From Liolophura sinensis (lineage: Eukaryota > Mollusca > Polyplacophora > Chitonida > Chitonidae), in NCBI RefSeq assembly GCF_032854445.1, contig NC_088307.1, forward strand, positions 29,854,484 through 29,914,483: a DNA stretch of 60,000 bases, given 5' to 3'. Every line of letters starts with the position of its first letter. Position 1 is the stretch's first letter. This document shows, in pieces, positions 1-55,700 of the stretch. Both the position numbers and the translations under genes were made by a program. The notes under the pieces are model-generated. The model was not told where the DNA came from and did no database searches. It saw nothing but the letters and a program-made list of their open reading frames with translations.

Positions 1-990
1 TGTGTAGACCTCTAGCTTATGTCTAGTGAGGTTGAGCGTGCAGACCTCTAGCTTACGGCCAGTCAGGTCGATTGTGCAGACCTCTAGCTTATATCTAGTG
101 AGGTAGAGTGTGCAGACCTCTAGCTTATGTCTAGTGAGGTTGAGTGTGCAGACCTCTAGCTTACTGCCAATCAAGTCGATTGTGCAGACCTCTAGCTTAA
201 GTCTAGTGAGGTTGAGTGTGCAGACCTCTGGCTTATGGCCAATCAGGTCAGGTGTGCAGACCTCTAGCTTATGTTTAGTGAGAATGAGTGTGCAGACCTC
301 TGGCTTATGGCCAATCAGGTCAAGTGTGCAGACTTCTAGCTTATGTTTAGTGAGGTTGAGTGTGCAGACCACTAGCTTACAGTCAATCAAGTCGAGTGTG
401 CAGACCTCTAGCTTATGTCTGGTGAGGTTGAGTGTGCAGACCTCTAGCTTATGGCCAGTCAGGATCGATTGTGTAGACTTTTAGCTTATGTCTAGTGAGG
501 TTGAGTGTGCAGACCTCTAGCTTACGGCCAGTCAGGTCGATTGTGCAGACCTCTAGCTTATGTCTAGTGAGGTAGAGTGTGCAGACCTCTAGTTTATGTC
601 TAGTGAGGCTGTGAGTGTGCAGACCTCTATCCTACGGCCAATCAAGTCGAGTGTGTAGACCTCTAGCTTACGGCCAATCAAGTCGAGTGTGCAGACCTGT
701 AGGTTATGTCTAGTGTTGTTGAGTGTGCAGACCTGTAGGTTATGTCTAGTGTTGTTGAGTGTGCAGACCTGTAGGTTATGTCTAGTGAGGTTGAGTGTGC
801 AGACCTGTAGCTTATGTTTAGTGAGCTTGAGTGTGCAGACCTCTAGACTTCTGGCTTATGGTCAGCCTGGTAGACCTCTAGCTTATCATGGGTCTGCTCA
901 AATGTGCAGACCTCTGGCTTATGGCTAGTTAGGTCACATGTGCAGAACAGCTTATGGCCAGTCAGGGTTGGTGTTCGTCCAGCTCCTGAT
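1..990. repeat. 36-bp minisatellite, two alternating unit types
   Basis: The unit is about gtgcagacctctagcttatg plus 16 bases, roughly 27 copies. Two variants (one with gtctagtgag, one with gccagtcagg) tend to alternate, giving a partial 72-bp higher-order period. As 36 is a multiple of 3, frames stay open (124 codons at 110-484), but the product is only a VQTSSLCLVRLS repeat. It lies in the CDC73 intron before the 1550 exon and continues off the left edge. Confidence 0.9.
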
Positions 991-1014
991 GCTTGGTTCA
1001 GCTGAGGCTGTAAG

Positions 1015-1365
1015 TCGAGGACAGTCAGTAGATTTGCCAGGAGGATTGTTAGGAGATTTGTTAGCAGAATTGTCAGTATATATGCCAGGAGGATTGTCAG
1101 TATATATGTCAGGAGGATTGTCAGCAGATTTGTCAGAAGGGTTGTCAGCAGATTTGTAAGCAGGATTGTCAGTAGATTTGTCAGGAGGATTTTCAGTAAA
1201 TTTTTCAGGAGATTTGTCAAGAGAATTCTTAGCAGATTTGTCAGAAGGAGAGATTTGTCCGTAGAATTGTCCATAGGGTTGTTGGTAGATATGTCAGGGG
1301 ATTTGTCAGGAAGATTGTCAGTAGGTTTGTCTAGAGAATGGTCAGGAGATTTGTCAGGTGACCCT
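1015..1365. repeat. 12/24-bp degenerate minisatellite
   Basis: Repeats of ttgtcagcagatttgtcagg type with variable spacing. It directly precedes the 33-bp array. Intronic. Confidence 0.8.
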
Positions 1366-1549
1366 TACAGTTCTGATTCATTGTTGAATGTTGACCCTGA
1401 CAGTTCTGATTCATTGTTGAGTGTTGATCCTGACAGTGAGGACACCTTGTTGAATGTTGACCATAACAGGTATGACACATTGTTGAATGTTGACCCTGAT
1501 AGTTATGATAAATTATTGATTGTTAGGATACTTTGTTGAATGTTGACAG
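1358..1549. repeat. 33-bp array ending in the CDC73 acceptor at 1549
   Basis: About five units containing ttgttgaatgttgaccctgacag followed by ttctgattca-like bases. The real acceptor reads ttgttgaatgttgacag then TTAAAAGG, so the true splice site is the last, shortened unit of the array. Confidence 0.85.
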
Positions 1550-45760
<44,211 letters not shown>

Positions 45761-46149
45761 GGAGGACATATAGTATTAAGATTCATAAAGCCTTAGTATC
45801 TGGACCATGTACATGTGTAAATATTGTAAGATTATCACAGCTGTCAATAGCATTTATACCTGTAACTTGTTGTGCCCTACTGGTCATGGTATGTCTACAC
45901 ACAACTCGTTAGTAAAGTACATGTAAGTGGATGGACCTGAACATTGTACAGGTGCTTTCAGGCGCGTACTTTTTGTAAAGTAAATGGTTTTTGTTGTCAT
46001 TTTTTGTTTTTGTACTTGCATGCTTTTCCCCCTGGTTTTCTTTGACAGGCAACCTAGAATGAAGCCAATACTACAGTACAGCATGCTGTAGTAAGTAATT
46101 TTAGGGCCATGCCATGAGAATTAACACAGACCTTCTAGTGTACCTTAAC

Positions 46150-46155
46150 AATAAA
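46150..46155 (+). terminator. Candidate CDC73 polyadenylation signal
   Basis: This is the first AATAAA I see downstream of the CDC73 stop codon, about 390 nt away and before the minisatellite at 46850. It is a six-base motif only, so the call rests on position. Confidence 0.4.
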
Positions 46156-46374
46156 TTTTCTGTTACTTTCAACTCATTTCATGTGAAGTGTTCAGTGGCT
46201 CAACCATGTCAGCCATGTGTACAGGTTTTAATAATAATAATACCATCTAGTTTACCATCTAGAAGTTGTATAGCATGCATTCTTGCAAACAAGTTTAGTA
46301 TTAACTGCATTGACAGTGTTGTGACCAAAACTGAAGGTGATTTTGACTGAAATAAGACATAATATTCAGACAGT

Positions 46375-46473
46375 GCATGCTGTGGGGTGGGACATCATGA
46401 ATTGTCAGCTCGACAGAAGTGATATTTAGTGAGTTGAAGCTCACAATTTCTGATGTCCCACCCCACAGCATGC
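46375..46473. repeat. 99-nt inverted repeat (strong hairpin)
   Basis: Left arm 46375-46405 (gcatgctgtggggtgggaca...) and right arm 46443-46473 are inverse complements at about 29 of 31 positions, with a loop of about 37 nt. It lies about 600 bp past the CDC73 stop codon. The size suits a microRNA precursor or a small palindromic transposon end; no target duplication was found. Confidence 0.75.
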
Positions 46474-46849
46474 CCCATGTGATTTTTAATACCGAAAAAA
46501 CAACTGTACCTCTTTGAGTTGTACTTTGAATCATCAAATTTGTTCGCCGATAAGGGAGCTATGAAAACCGTGCGGTTGTTTACAAACAAGCAGATGCCAG
46601 AGAGCTCTCAAAAATGGATATAACTGCTGTGGAATAAACACATGTGATCTTTGGGTATTAGCATGAGATCGTTGGATATTGTCTCGTGAACGTGGAATAA
46701 TACTTTGGAAGTGTGACACTGCATTTCTTGGCGAGCATGATCGTTGTACATCATGTTTTGCGGATTATCATGTGACTGTCTCTCGACCAGTGGAATCTGA
46801 TAATTACCCTATGAGGTATAATAATAGGAGTTAGAACCTGCTTGGAACA

Positions 46850-48548
46850 CAGGAGTGTGAGTTACCGCCATATTCATCCCGTGGTGCGTTAAGTGTACAT
46901 GAGTTACCTCTGTATTCATCCCATGGTGCGTTAAGTGTGCATGAGTTACCCCCATATTCATCCCATGGTGCGTTAAGTGTGCGTGAGTTACCTCCATATT
47001 CATCCCATGGTGCGTTAAGTGTACACGAGTTACCTCTGTATTCATCCCATGGTGCGTTAAGTGTGCATGAGTTACCCCCATATTCATCCCATGGTGCGTT
47101 AAGTGTGCGTGAGTTACCTCCATATTCATCCCATGGTGCGTTAAGTGTACACGAGTTACCTCTGTATTCATCCCATGGTGCGTTAAGTGTGCATGAGTTA
47201 CCTCCATATTCATCCCATGGTGTGTTAAGTGTGCATGATTTACCCCCATATTCATCTCGTGGTGTGTTAAGTGCACATGAGTTCCCTCTGTATTCATCCC
47301 ATGGTGTGTTAAGTGTGCATGAGTTACCTCTGTATTCATCCCATGGTGCATTAAGTGCGCATGATTTACCCCCATATTCATCCCATGGTGTGTTAAGTGT
47401 ACATGAGTTACCTCTGTATTCATCCCATGGTGTGTTAAGTGTGCGTGAGTTACCTCCATATTCATCCCGTGGTGCGTTAAGTGTACATGAGTTACCTCTG
47501 TATTCATCCCATGGTGTGTTAAGTGTGCATGAGTTACTGCCATATTCATCCCGTGGTGCGTTAAGTGTACATGAGTTACCTCCATATTCATCCCATGGTG
47601 TGTTAAGTGTACATGAGTTACCTCCATATTCATCCCGTGGTGTGTTAAGTGTACATGAGTTACCTCCATATTCATCCCATGGTGCGTTAAGTGTACGAGT
47701 TACCTCTGTATTCATCCCATGGTGTGTTAAGTGTGCATGAGTTACTGCCATATTCATCCCGTGGTGTTTTAAGTGTGCATGAGTTACCTGTGTGTTCATC
47801 CCATGGTGTGTTAAGTGTGCGTGAGTTACCCCCATATTCATCCCATGGTGTGTTAAGTATGCATGATTTACCCCCATATTCATCCCGAGGTGTGTTAAGT
47901 GTACATGAGTTACCTCCAAATTCATCCCATGGTGTGTTAAGTGTACATGAGTTACCTCCATATTCATCCCGAGGTGTGTTAAGTGTACTTGAGTTACCTC
48001 CATATTCATCCCATGGTGTGTTAAGTGTGCGTGAGTTACCTCCATATTCATCCCATGGTGTGCTAAGTGTACATGAGTTACCTCCATATTCATCTCATGG
48101 TGTGTTAAGTGTGCATGAGTTACCTCCATATTCATGCCATGGTGTGCTAAGTGTACATGAGTTACCTCCTTTTTCATCTCATGGTGTGTTAAGTGTGCAT
48201 GAGTTACTGCCATGTTCATCCCGTGGTGTGTTAAGTGTACATGAGTTACCTCTGTATTCATCCCATGGTGTGTTAAGTGTGCATGAGTTACCTCTGTATT
48301 CATCCCATGGTGTGTTAAGTGTACATGAGTTACCTCCATATTCATCCCGTGGTGTGTTAAGTGTACATAAGTTACCTCTGTATTCATCCCATGGTGTGTT
48401 AAGTGTGCATGAGTTACCTCTGTATTCATCCCATGGTGCATTAAGTATGCATGATTTACCCCCATATTCATCCCATGGTGTGTTAAGTGTACATGAGTTA
48501 CTGCCATATTCATCCCGTGTTGTGTTAAGTGTGCATGTGTTCAAGTTG
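46850..48548. repeat. 42-bp minisatellite, open on both strands
   Basis: About 40 units of gttacctccatattcatccc, atggtgtgttaagtgtacat, ga. Because 42 is a multiple of 3, long frames stay open on both strands: 288 and 267 codons on plus, 560 and 288 on minus, with repeats HELPPYSSHGVLSV or MNMEVTHVHLTHHG. There are no flanking exons or distinct ends, so I treat them as by-products. It lies between CDC73 and PPP6C. Confidence 0.93.
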
Positions 48549-48604
48549 GAAGTATAAAGCAAGCTTACATCACAGTACCAGAATGAGCAGAATTCATAAG
48601 GCAC

Positions 48605-48705
48605 CTTGGGACTGCAGCAATGTTTGGGACAGCAGCGTTGTTTGGGACTGCAGCATTGTTCGGGACAGCAGTGTTGTTTGGGACTGCAGCAATGTTCTGC
48701 CAAAG
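48605..48705. repeat. 18-bp minisatellite
   Basis: About five units alternating tgggactgcagcaatgtt and cgggacagcagtgttgtt. Confidence 0.85.
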
Positions 48706-48850
48706 CAGTGCCATTCCTGTAGCGAGTCTTGCCTTAACCCCGACAGATTGTAGGTTCGAATCCAATGTCGATACAGCGCGATACAGCGTTTGTGAAGCTA
48801 CATCCCTGGGGCATCTTGAACATAGGGATCGTAGGCCTAAGTTCATTGTA
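48690..48850 (+). mobile_element. Possible tRNA-like SINE fragment
   Basis: A B-box-like taggttcgaatccaatgt (about 48752) sits in otherwise unassigned sequence. No A box, tail or target duplication is clear. Confidence 0.3.
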
Positions 48851-48859
48851 AATCACTAG

Positions 48860-49880
48860 GATCATGATCATTGCCTTAACTTACATTCAGTCTCCTCCTG
48901 CACAAGGGGATTCCAAGCTACGATAGTCATAACTTAGAATGAAAAATTGCAATTGATACTGGTAGTTAGAGTGTTCACATAGGCTTGCTCGTATTTTACA
49001 CATAAAAAGTTCTGCAATGTGCTCCAGGATATGTGTACATGGTTAGCATAAGCATACTGCTTTTGTTACTTACTAGTGATATATGGACATCGGTTATATG
49101 ACAAGGTGAATTGTAGATAATTAGGAAATTAAACCAGATACCATTGAATTGGTTTTCCTGCAAGAAATATCAACTTATCAATCAAATAGTAAACTTCCAG
49201 CTATAAGATGAAATGTCCTATTTGTCTAGTCAAAGTGCCAGAGAGACAGTAACAGCACCGGCATGCTTGCAGGTTATCAACATAACTTCATATATAAGGT
49301 GTTTATTTTTGCAAAATGGTATCAGTGTATAGATATACATGTACTTGTAAAATGTGTACAGGTATAACTGGACTTAGGTACCCGCATGATGAAAGTGTGG
49401 AGTTGCACAATTGTAAGCACAAAATTTTCCGAAATAGTTCATATAAATGTGTACCAGAAAAATCAAGGTGCGCATTAAATACACATTTCACACAGAGCTC
49501 CTTTCTCGAAGACAAGGCTTAGTCTCTGGGTTAAGTTCCACGGGACAAGTTTTGGATGTGCTGTGTCCCGTCATTGTATGTGTTCATGCATCTCAATAGG
49601 GTGCTAATGCCGCGAGGGCTGTGGAAACAAGGTGTGTTGATACAGGACAGGTTAGTAAAACAGATATTTTTCTTAATCATCATCAGTGTTTTCTTGTAAT
49701 TGTGGTTGTGTGTCTGATTTATACAAGATACCAAATGCACGATTGGCTGGTTTCATTTCACTAATTCTGTGTGTGGACATTGTACAAGTATGCCATGTCA
49801 TTTTATTCCCACTACAAGATTGTAAATAGTAAATAAATCCTTTCTTTTGTTGGCAAATCAGATTTGTTGTAGCTATCATT
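48860..49880. other. Intergenic sequence with no recognisable feature
   Basis: AT-rich DNA between the convergent genes. I see no exon-like segment, repeat array or RNA gene. Confidence 0.6.
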
Positions 49881-50249
49881 CTAATGTTTTATTTGTTTCC
49901 ATGATTTGTGGTTTACATCAATTCCAGAGGTTTCAGGTGCTCTTGAAGCCTTAATGGCACTATGGTTTATGAATCCAGACGAAAAACGGGCAGAGATCAG
50001 GGGGGCACTGCTGCCCAGGGACTTGTAAATCTCTTTACTTCTGGCTGCAGACAAGCCACCACTGTTCTTCTCAGGCCTTAGTGACGGTATCTGCTGGTAC
50101 ATGATGGACACTCGCGAGAGGTGAGTGAGCTGACTGGCTGGCTGGCTCTCATCTAAGGGACGACAGGTGACTGAACCTGGCAGACACATCTTTAGATGCA
50201 TCGGCAAAGTACAAGAGTGTGCGCTGGAACAAAGTACAAGAGTGTGCAC
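49881..50249 (-). CDS. Hypothetical 122-codon open frame (weak)
   Basis: An open frame on the minus strand, downstream of the presumed PPP6C 3' end, containing SIMYQQIPSLRPEKNSGGLS and APLISARFSSGFINHS. An acceptor-like ttgttccag lies at its start, and a 28-bp tandem duplication (gtgcacactcttgtactttg type) overlaps it. I recognise no family. It could be a terminal exon of another gene or chance. Confidence 0.2.
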   Translation of the reverse strand: MHTLVLCSSAHSCTLPMHLKMCLPGSVTCRPLDESQPASQLTHLSRVSIMYQQIPSLRPEKNSGGLSAARSKEIYKSLGSSAPLISARFSSGFINHSAIKASRAPETSGIDVNHKSWKQIKH

Positions 50250-50564
50250 TGGAACATTACTGATTTTTTTTTTCTTTATTCAAAAATTACCAATGCTTTC
50301 TTTTTGTTTGTTTTTTTTTTTTTTTTTTGACTAATCTCGAGATAATGCATGAAAAGCACCTCTTGCACCACATCAATGAGTAATTTCTCGGCAGCAGTGG
50401 TCAAGTGGTATTGAGCATGTGGTGTCTTCAGCATGGAAATTCAGTAAGACAGCACTTTAAATGTGCCACCCATGAGACACACTAACAGTGTGTGACTGAA
50501 ATGTTGACAGCAAACAAGAAAATCTAAATCAATAAGAGAAGAAAACAGGATGTAAAATTCTCAT

Positions 50565-50570
50565 TTTATT
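50565..50570 (-). terminator. Candidate PPP6C polyadenylation signal
   Basis: The minus strand has AATAAA here, about 1.96 kb past the PPP6C stop codon. If it is used, the 3' UTR covers about 52530-50545 and contains the SINE at 51386-51651 and a short 26-bp repeat. Earlier signals are possible. Confidence 0.35.
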
Positions 50571-50804
50571 ATAAGTATTTATATAAATGTACAACAGTTT
50601 CAAGGCTGTACTAGTAGTTACATCATTCACCTTTTCAGACGTTCAAGGCTACACGTTTACTGCCCACACTGTTTATTGTGCTCCGACTGAAAGAAAAAAA
50701 CTCATTCGGAATTTGCATATCGTGATCTGTTGATAAGTAAGACTTGGCAGCAGATAAAAACAAACCATTTCAGTTCATCAGGCAAAACATTGCCTGGAAA
50801 TGGT

Positions 50805-50905
50805 AAAGTCATAACACAAAATGTAACGGTACAGCCATAACACAAAATGTAACTGTACAGCCATAACACAAGATGCTACGGTACAGCCATAACACAAGAC
50901 GCTAT
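50805..50905. repeat. 26-bp minisatellite
   Basis: About four units of acagccataacacaaaatgt plus aacggt, within the presumed PPP6C 3' UTR. Confidence 0.8.
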
Positions 50906-51385
50906 TACAATCCTACACAACCAGATGTGGAATGCAATCCTACACACCAGTCGAGCTTTCCATTAAGTCACAGACAGAATTTAAAAGAATAGATAACAAA
51001 TAACCGGAATTATTGGTGGAAAGCGACTCCATGAGAGACAGTCATTGTTTTTCTGACGACATACCTTTATAAATCAAGTTTGAATCTCCAATTGTTAGGA
51101 GGCATAAGGGGCACGCCATGTTAAAGAGCGGAAGTATGATGTCACAGGAATTATACCCTATGCACATGTGGCTGAAAGACCATGCAGGGTTCTCGTGATG
51201 TCAGCAGAAACAACCAGGTTCACCGGTTAAAGAAAAAACTCGATAAAAAATTGATAACATGGTGGCACTTAGATGTTTCTCACTGTGTATGCCTCAGCTT
51301 TAACACATGTACATGTCAAGGGGGTTGTTTTCATCTGGCACATTACAACTACTGATGACAATACACATTTGATGATTGATGATGA

Positions 51386-51651
51386 GGGGTCTCCGTAGCT
51401 CAGTCAGTTAAAGCGCTAGCACAGCGTAATGACCCATGAGTCTCTCATTAATGCGGTCGCTGTGAGTTCAAGTCCAGCTCATGCTGGCTTCCTCTCCGGC
51501 CGTATGCGAGAAGGTCTGTCAGCAACGTGCGGATGGTCGTGGGATTCCCCCGAGTTCTGCCCGGTTTCCACCCACCATAATGCTGGCCGCCGTCGTATAA
51601 GTGAAATATTCTCTAGTATGGCGTAAAACACGAATCAAATAAATAAATAAA
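51386..51651 (+). mobile_element. tRNA-derived SINE, full length
   Basis: Same family as 9146-9436. A box is tagctcagtcagttaaagcg, B box is gagttcaagtcc, and the tail is gaaatattctctagtatggc, gtaaaacacgaatc and aaataaataaata. It is flanked by near-perfect 13-bp repeats (tgattgatgatga at 51373-51385, tgactgatgatga at 51652-51664). It lies in the presumed PPP6C 3' UTR, antisense to that gene. Confidence 0.92.
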
Positions 51652-51664
51652 TGACTGATGATGA

Positions 51665-52530
51665 TAAATGCCAAGAAGACAGGTGATGGACTGTCTTTCG
51701 ATTATTCACGGGCAATTCTGACCATCAAACTTCTGACTATGCTTTTAAATTACGATGTGACTGAGGTAAACAGTAATGTACAGGAATTTGTATCTTTGTA
51801 CCTTTATTTACATCAGACATTTCATGTAAATTATGTTAAAAATCACTGAGCTGGAGCCACAAAAGTCTCTCTAAATGGCCATGCTGTCAAGCAAACCTCC
51901 ATCAAAACATTTAGGTTATCATTACTGGTATTCTACAACTGCTCAAGTACAGACATTTAACGTGCAAGATGGAACAGAGATATCTGCATATCTACACTCT
52001 GTAATCCAGATTAAAACTGGCTGTGAACTCTGGGGAACTCTGGATCAAGCAGCCAGGGAAAAGGTTTACCCTGTTTATACTACAGACAAGATAAACCTGC
52101 TGTCCAGCTCAGTTAGAGGGGAGTAACTCCTGCTCACATCATGCACTCCATTGGAATTATTCAGACGGAAATGAAAGGCCAGTAGTTAGGGGCAGGTTAT
52201 AGTTCATTCTGAAGATGGATTGCAGAGATACTGATTCAGTTCCTGGGCATATGTCTCACCATAAAAAGGTAACATCTGTACAAATAACATGCAGTTCTAT
52301 TTGCACTGGAGTTTGCATACATGTATGTCCAACAAATTTACAAAAAAGTGTTATTCAGGGTCAATACAAAACCTGGTTTGCATCAGTTGTGTGAATTTTT
52401 TTAACATCTGATAAGGAATCCAGGTGGGCAGGTTATCTCCCTTCATCCACCCACAGCACAGTTACCTCCCTTATTCCTCGCATCTATAGATGAGAGTTTG
52501 TTGAACAGTCTGTACACTTTGCACAAGTCT
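51665..52530 (-). other. Presumed PPP6C 3' UTR, no further feature
   Basis: Sequence following the PPP6C stop codon. No repeats or coding frame of note. Confidence 0.4.
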
Positions 52531-52721
52531 CTAGAGAAAATATGGTGTTGTTGTTCGTGATGGTATGACACGTTCATTGTCTGGGACAGCACGGAAAAGT
52601 TTCGGCTCACGATGATCGCAGTCCGTGAAGGAGAGAACAGCGGCTATGTTACCGCAGCGGTAACAGTAGTTAGGGGCAGACCAAACTGTTACCAGCTTCT
52701 CCTCAAACATATACTTGAAGC
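52531..52721 (-). CDS. PPP6C: PPP6C terminal exon and stop codon
   Basis: The acceptor is ttgttttag and the stop is TAG at 52531-52533 (191 nt). It encodes (G)[19 protein letters not shown] then YRCGN and ends [20 protein letters not shown] then TTPYFL, the PP6-type C-terminus. Confidence 0.96.
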
Positions 52722-55700
52722 CTAAAACAAAACAAAATGAGAACGTTTCACTTCACACATAAACAACTCCTGCTAGAAATCCTGTATACTGCAAATCTTC
52801 TCCCTTTTCAACCTCTAAAAAAAATTTTTTTTCGTGGAATTTATGCATACAATTAGGAAAAAGACCACAAGATGAGTTATTTGTGTCACTAAAGATGCAA
52901 GCTTCCTTAAACTGCAAATTATTTCTTCACAGCATATGTTTCAGCATATTGGCTGCAGTGGCGGTTTGGAAGGAGGAAAAATTAGGGTAGCTTGTAAATA
53001 CATTGGCAAATTAAGGCTTAGATTCTTGTCAGAGCTCATGACTACCAGTGTCTTGCTAAATAGTTCTGATAATGCTACTGAATGTAAACATATTTATTAT
53101 GTTATTGGTGTTCTATATGTTCAAGAGTATTTCACTTATACGATGGAAGCAAGTATTATGGTGGGAGAAAAACAGGCAAAACTTGGGGGAAACCCACAAC
53201 CATCCACAGGTTGCTGGCAGACCTTCTTCCGTACGACCAGAGAGGAAGCCAGCACCTGAATGTATACTTCCTGGTACATACACATATACGATGGCATTAA
53301 ACAACAAATCAATCATACATGCATGAAGAGAGTCTCCTAGAGCTCACACGTACCTTCATGAACGAGTTGATGAGCGCGACAAATCAGCTTGATATTGTTG
53401 ATGTGAACAAACTGAAAAGAGACAAAAAATGTAATTCCACATTCATCAGACTGACAATTAACACTGATGAAACTGCCTACATGGTATGGTAGAAATATGG
53501 GTCAAAAGACCAGCTGACTTGGAAATCAACTTGCCCTTCCTGAATATTACAGGCCTTTTGACACAGAAATAAAGTCATTGTGGATAGGACTTAAAACTGT
53601 AGTTTCAAATATATGATACAATATTATTATTGTTGCGGACAGAATTACATGTTTCTAACAGTTTAGGTACAAGCCGAGATACTTCTCCTGTTCAGTCACT
53701 TGTTGACACAACAGCACACAACATACACTTTTATGCAGGCCAGTGCAAATTTAGTTCTGATTAGCAATGTTCAAGTATGACATGAAATCACTACAAAAGC
53801 CACTGTATCTCAGTTCCTTTACCTATTTAATGCACAATTATACAACAGATATAGCATTCATTATATTCCAATCTTTTGTGTCCTCACGCTTTTATACAAA
53901 ACAGACATAGCGTTCATTACATTCCAATCTTTTGTGTCCTCACGCTTTTAAGCAAAACAGACATAGCATTCATTACATTCCAATCTTTTGTGTCCTCATG
54001 CTTTTGTACAAAGCAGACACAGCGTTCATTACATTCCAAGCTTTTGTGTCCTCACGCTTTTGTACAAAGCAGACATAGCGTTCATTACATTCCAATCTTT
54101 TGTGTCCTCGCGCTTTTGTACAAAACAGGCACAGCGTTCATTACATTCCAAGCTTTTGTGTCCTCACGCTTTTGTACAAAGCAGACATAGCGTTCATTAC
54201 ATTCCAATCTTTTGTGTCCTCACGCTTTTGTACAAAGCAGACACAGCGTTCATCACATTCCAACCTTTTGTGTCCTCACGCTTTTATACAAAACAGACAC
54301 AGCGTTCATTACATTCCAACCTTTTGTGTCCTCACGCTTTTATACAAAACAGACATAGCATTCATTAAATTCCAATCTTTTGTGTCCTCACGCTTTTATA
54401 CAAAACAGACATAGCGTTCATTACATTCCAATCTTTTGTGTCCTCACGCTTTTATACAAAACAGACATAGCATTCATTACATTCCAATCTTTTGTGTCCT
54501 CACGCTTTTATACAAAACAGACATAGCGTTCATTACATTCCAACCTTTTGTGTCCTGATGCTTTTATACAAAACAGACACAGCATTCATTACATTCCAAT
54601 CTTTTGTGTCCTCACGCTTTTATACAAAACAGACATAGCATTCATTAAATTCCAATCTTTTGTCCTCTCACGCTTTTATACAAAACAGACACAGCGTTCA
54701 TTACATTCCAATCTTTTGTGTCCTCACGCTTTTATACAAAACAGACATAGCGTTCATTACATTCCAATCTTTTGTGTCCTCATGCTTTTGTACAAAACAG
54801 ACATAACAATCATTATATTCCATTGTGTCTTTACCCTTCTGACACTGTGTAGGCTCTGAAATACTCAGCCGTCTATGATTGCTGTAAAACTTAGTGTGCG
54901 CCACTTTTGAAATACTCAGCCGTCTCTGATTGTTGTAAAACTTAGTGTGCGCCACTTCTGAAATACTCAGCCGTCTATGATTGCTGTAAAAGTTAGTGTG
55001 CGCCACTTCTGAAATACTCAGCCGTCTATGATTGTTGTAAAACTTAGTGTGTGCCACTTTTGAAATACTCAGCCGTCTCCGATTGCTGTAAAAGTTAGTG
55101 TGTGCCACTTTTGAAATACTCAGCCGTCCATGATTGCTGTAAAGGCTAGTGTGTGCCACTTCTGAAATACTCAGTCATCTATGATTGCTGTAAAGGCTAG
55201 TGTGTGCCACTTCTGAAATACTCAGTCGTCTATGATTGCTGTAAAGGCTAGTGTGTGCCACTTCTGAAATACTCAGCCATCTATGATTGCTGTAAAGGCT
55301 AGTGTGTGCCACTTCTGAAATACTCAGCCGTCTATGATTGCTGTAAAGGCTAGTGTGTGCCACTTCTGAAATATTCAGCCATCTATGATTGCTGTAAAGG
55401 CTAGTGTGTGCCACTTCTGAAATACTCAGTCATCTATGATTGCTGTAAAGGCTAGTGTGTGCCACTTCTGAAATACTCAGTCATCTATGATTGCTGTAAA
55501 GGCTAGCCTGTACCTGCCAGTATATGTACAGGAGTATGAATGCCACTTTCATGACAGGCTGTTGAAATATTCTTTGCTTTACTGTACCTCTTGAGTGACC
55601 TTTGAGCCAAACAGCCATCCTGCCCCTCGAGGACTAATGGCCCAGGTCTCCACATCTTCTGGATCAGACCAAACCAGATGTACAGGGGAGTTAAGGATGT

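Noticed and set aside
1-990. CRISPR-like array because of regular 36-bp repeats
   Set aside because: Repeats are directly adjacent with no unique spacers, and the host is eukaryotic.
46831-48513. 560-codon minus-strand frame of 14-residue repeats
   Set aside because: A direct result of a 42-bp repeat. It changes repeat frame midway (MNMEVTHVHLTHHG to DEYGGNSCTLNTPW) with no exon structure.
49930-50105. Plus-strand exon (ttctcag then GCCTTAGTGACGG ... GCGAGAG then gtgagt)
   Set aside because: It has good-looking splice signals but short, unrecognised coding, with no partner exons. The minus-strand frame is equally plausible.
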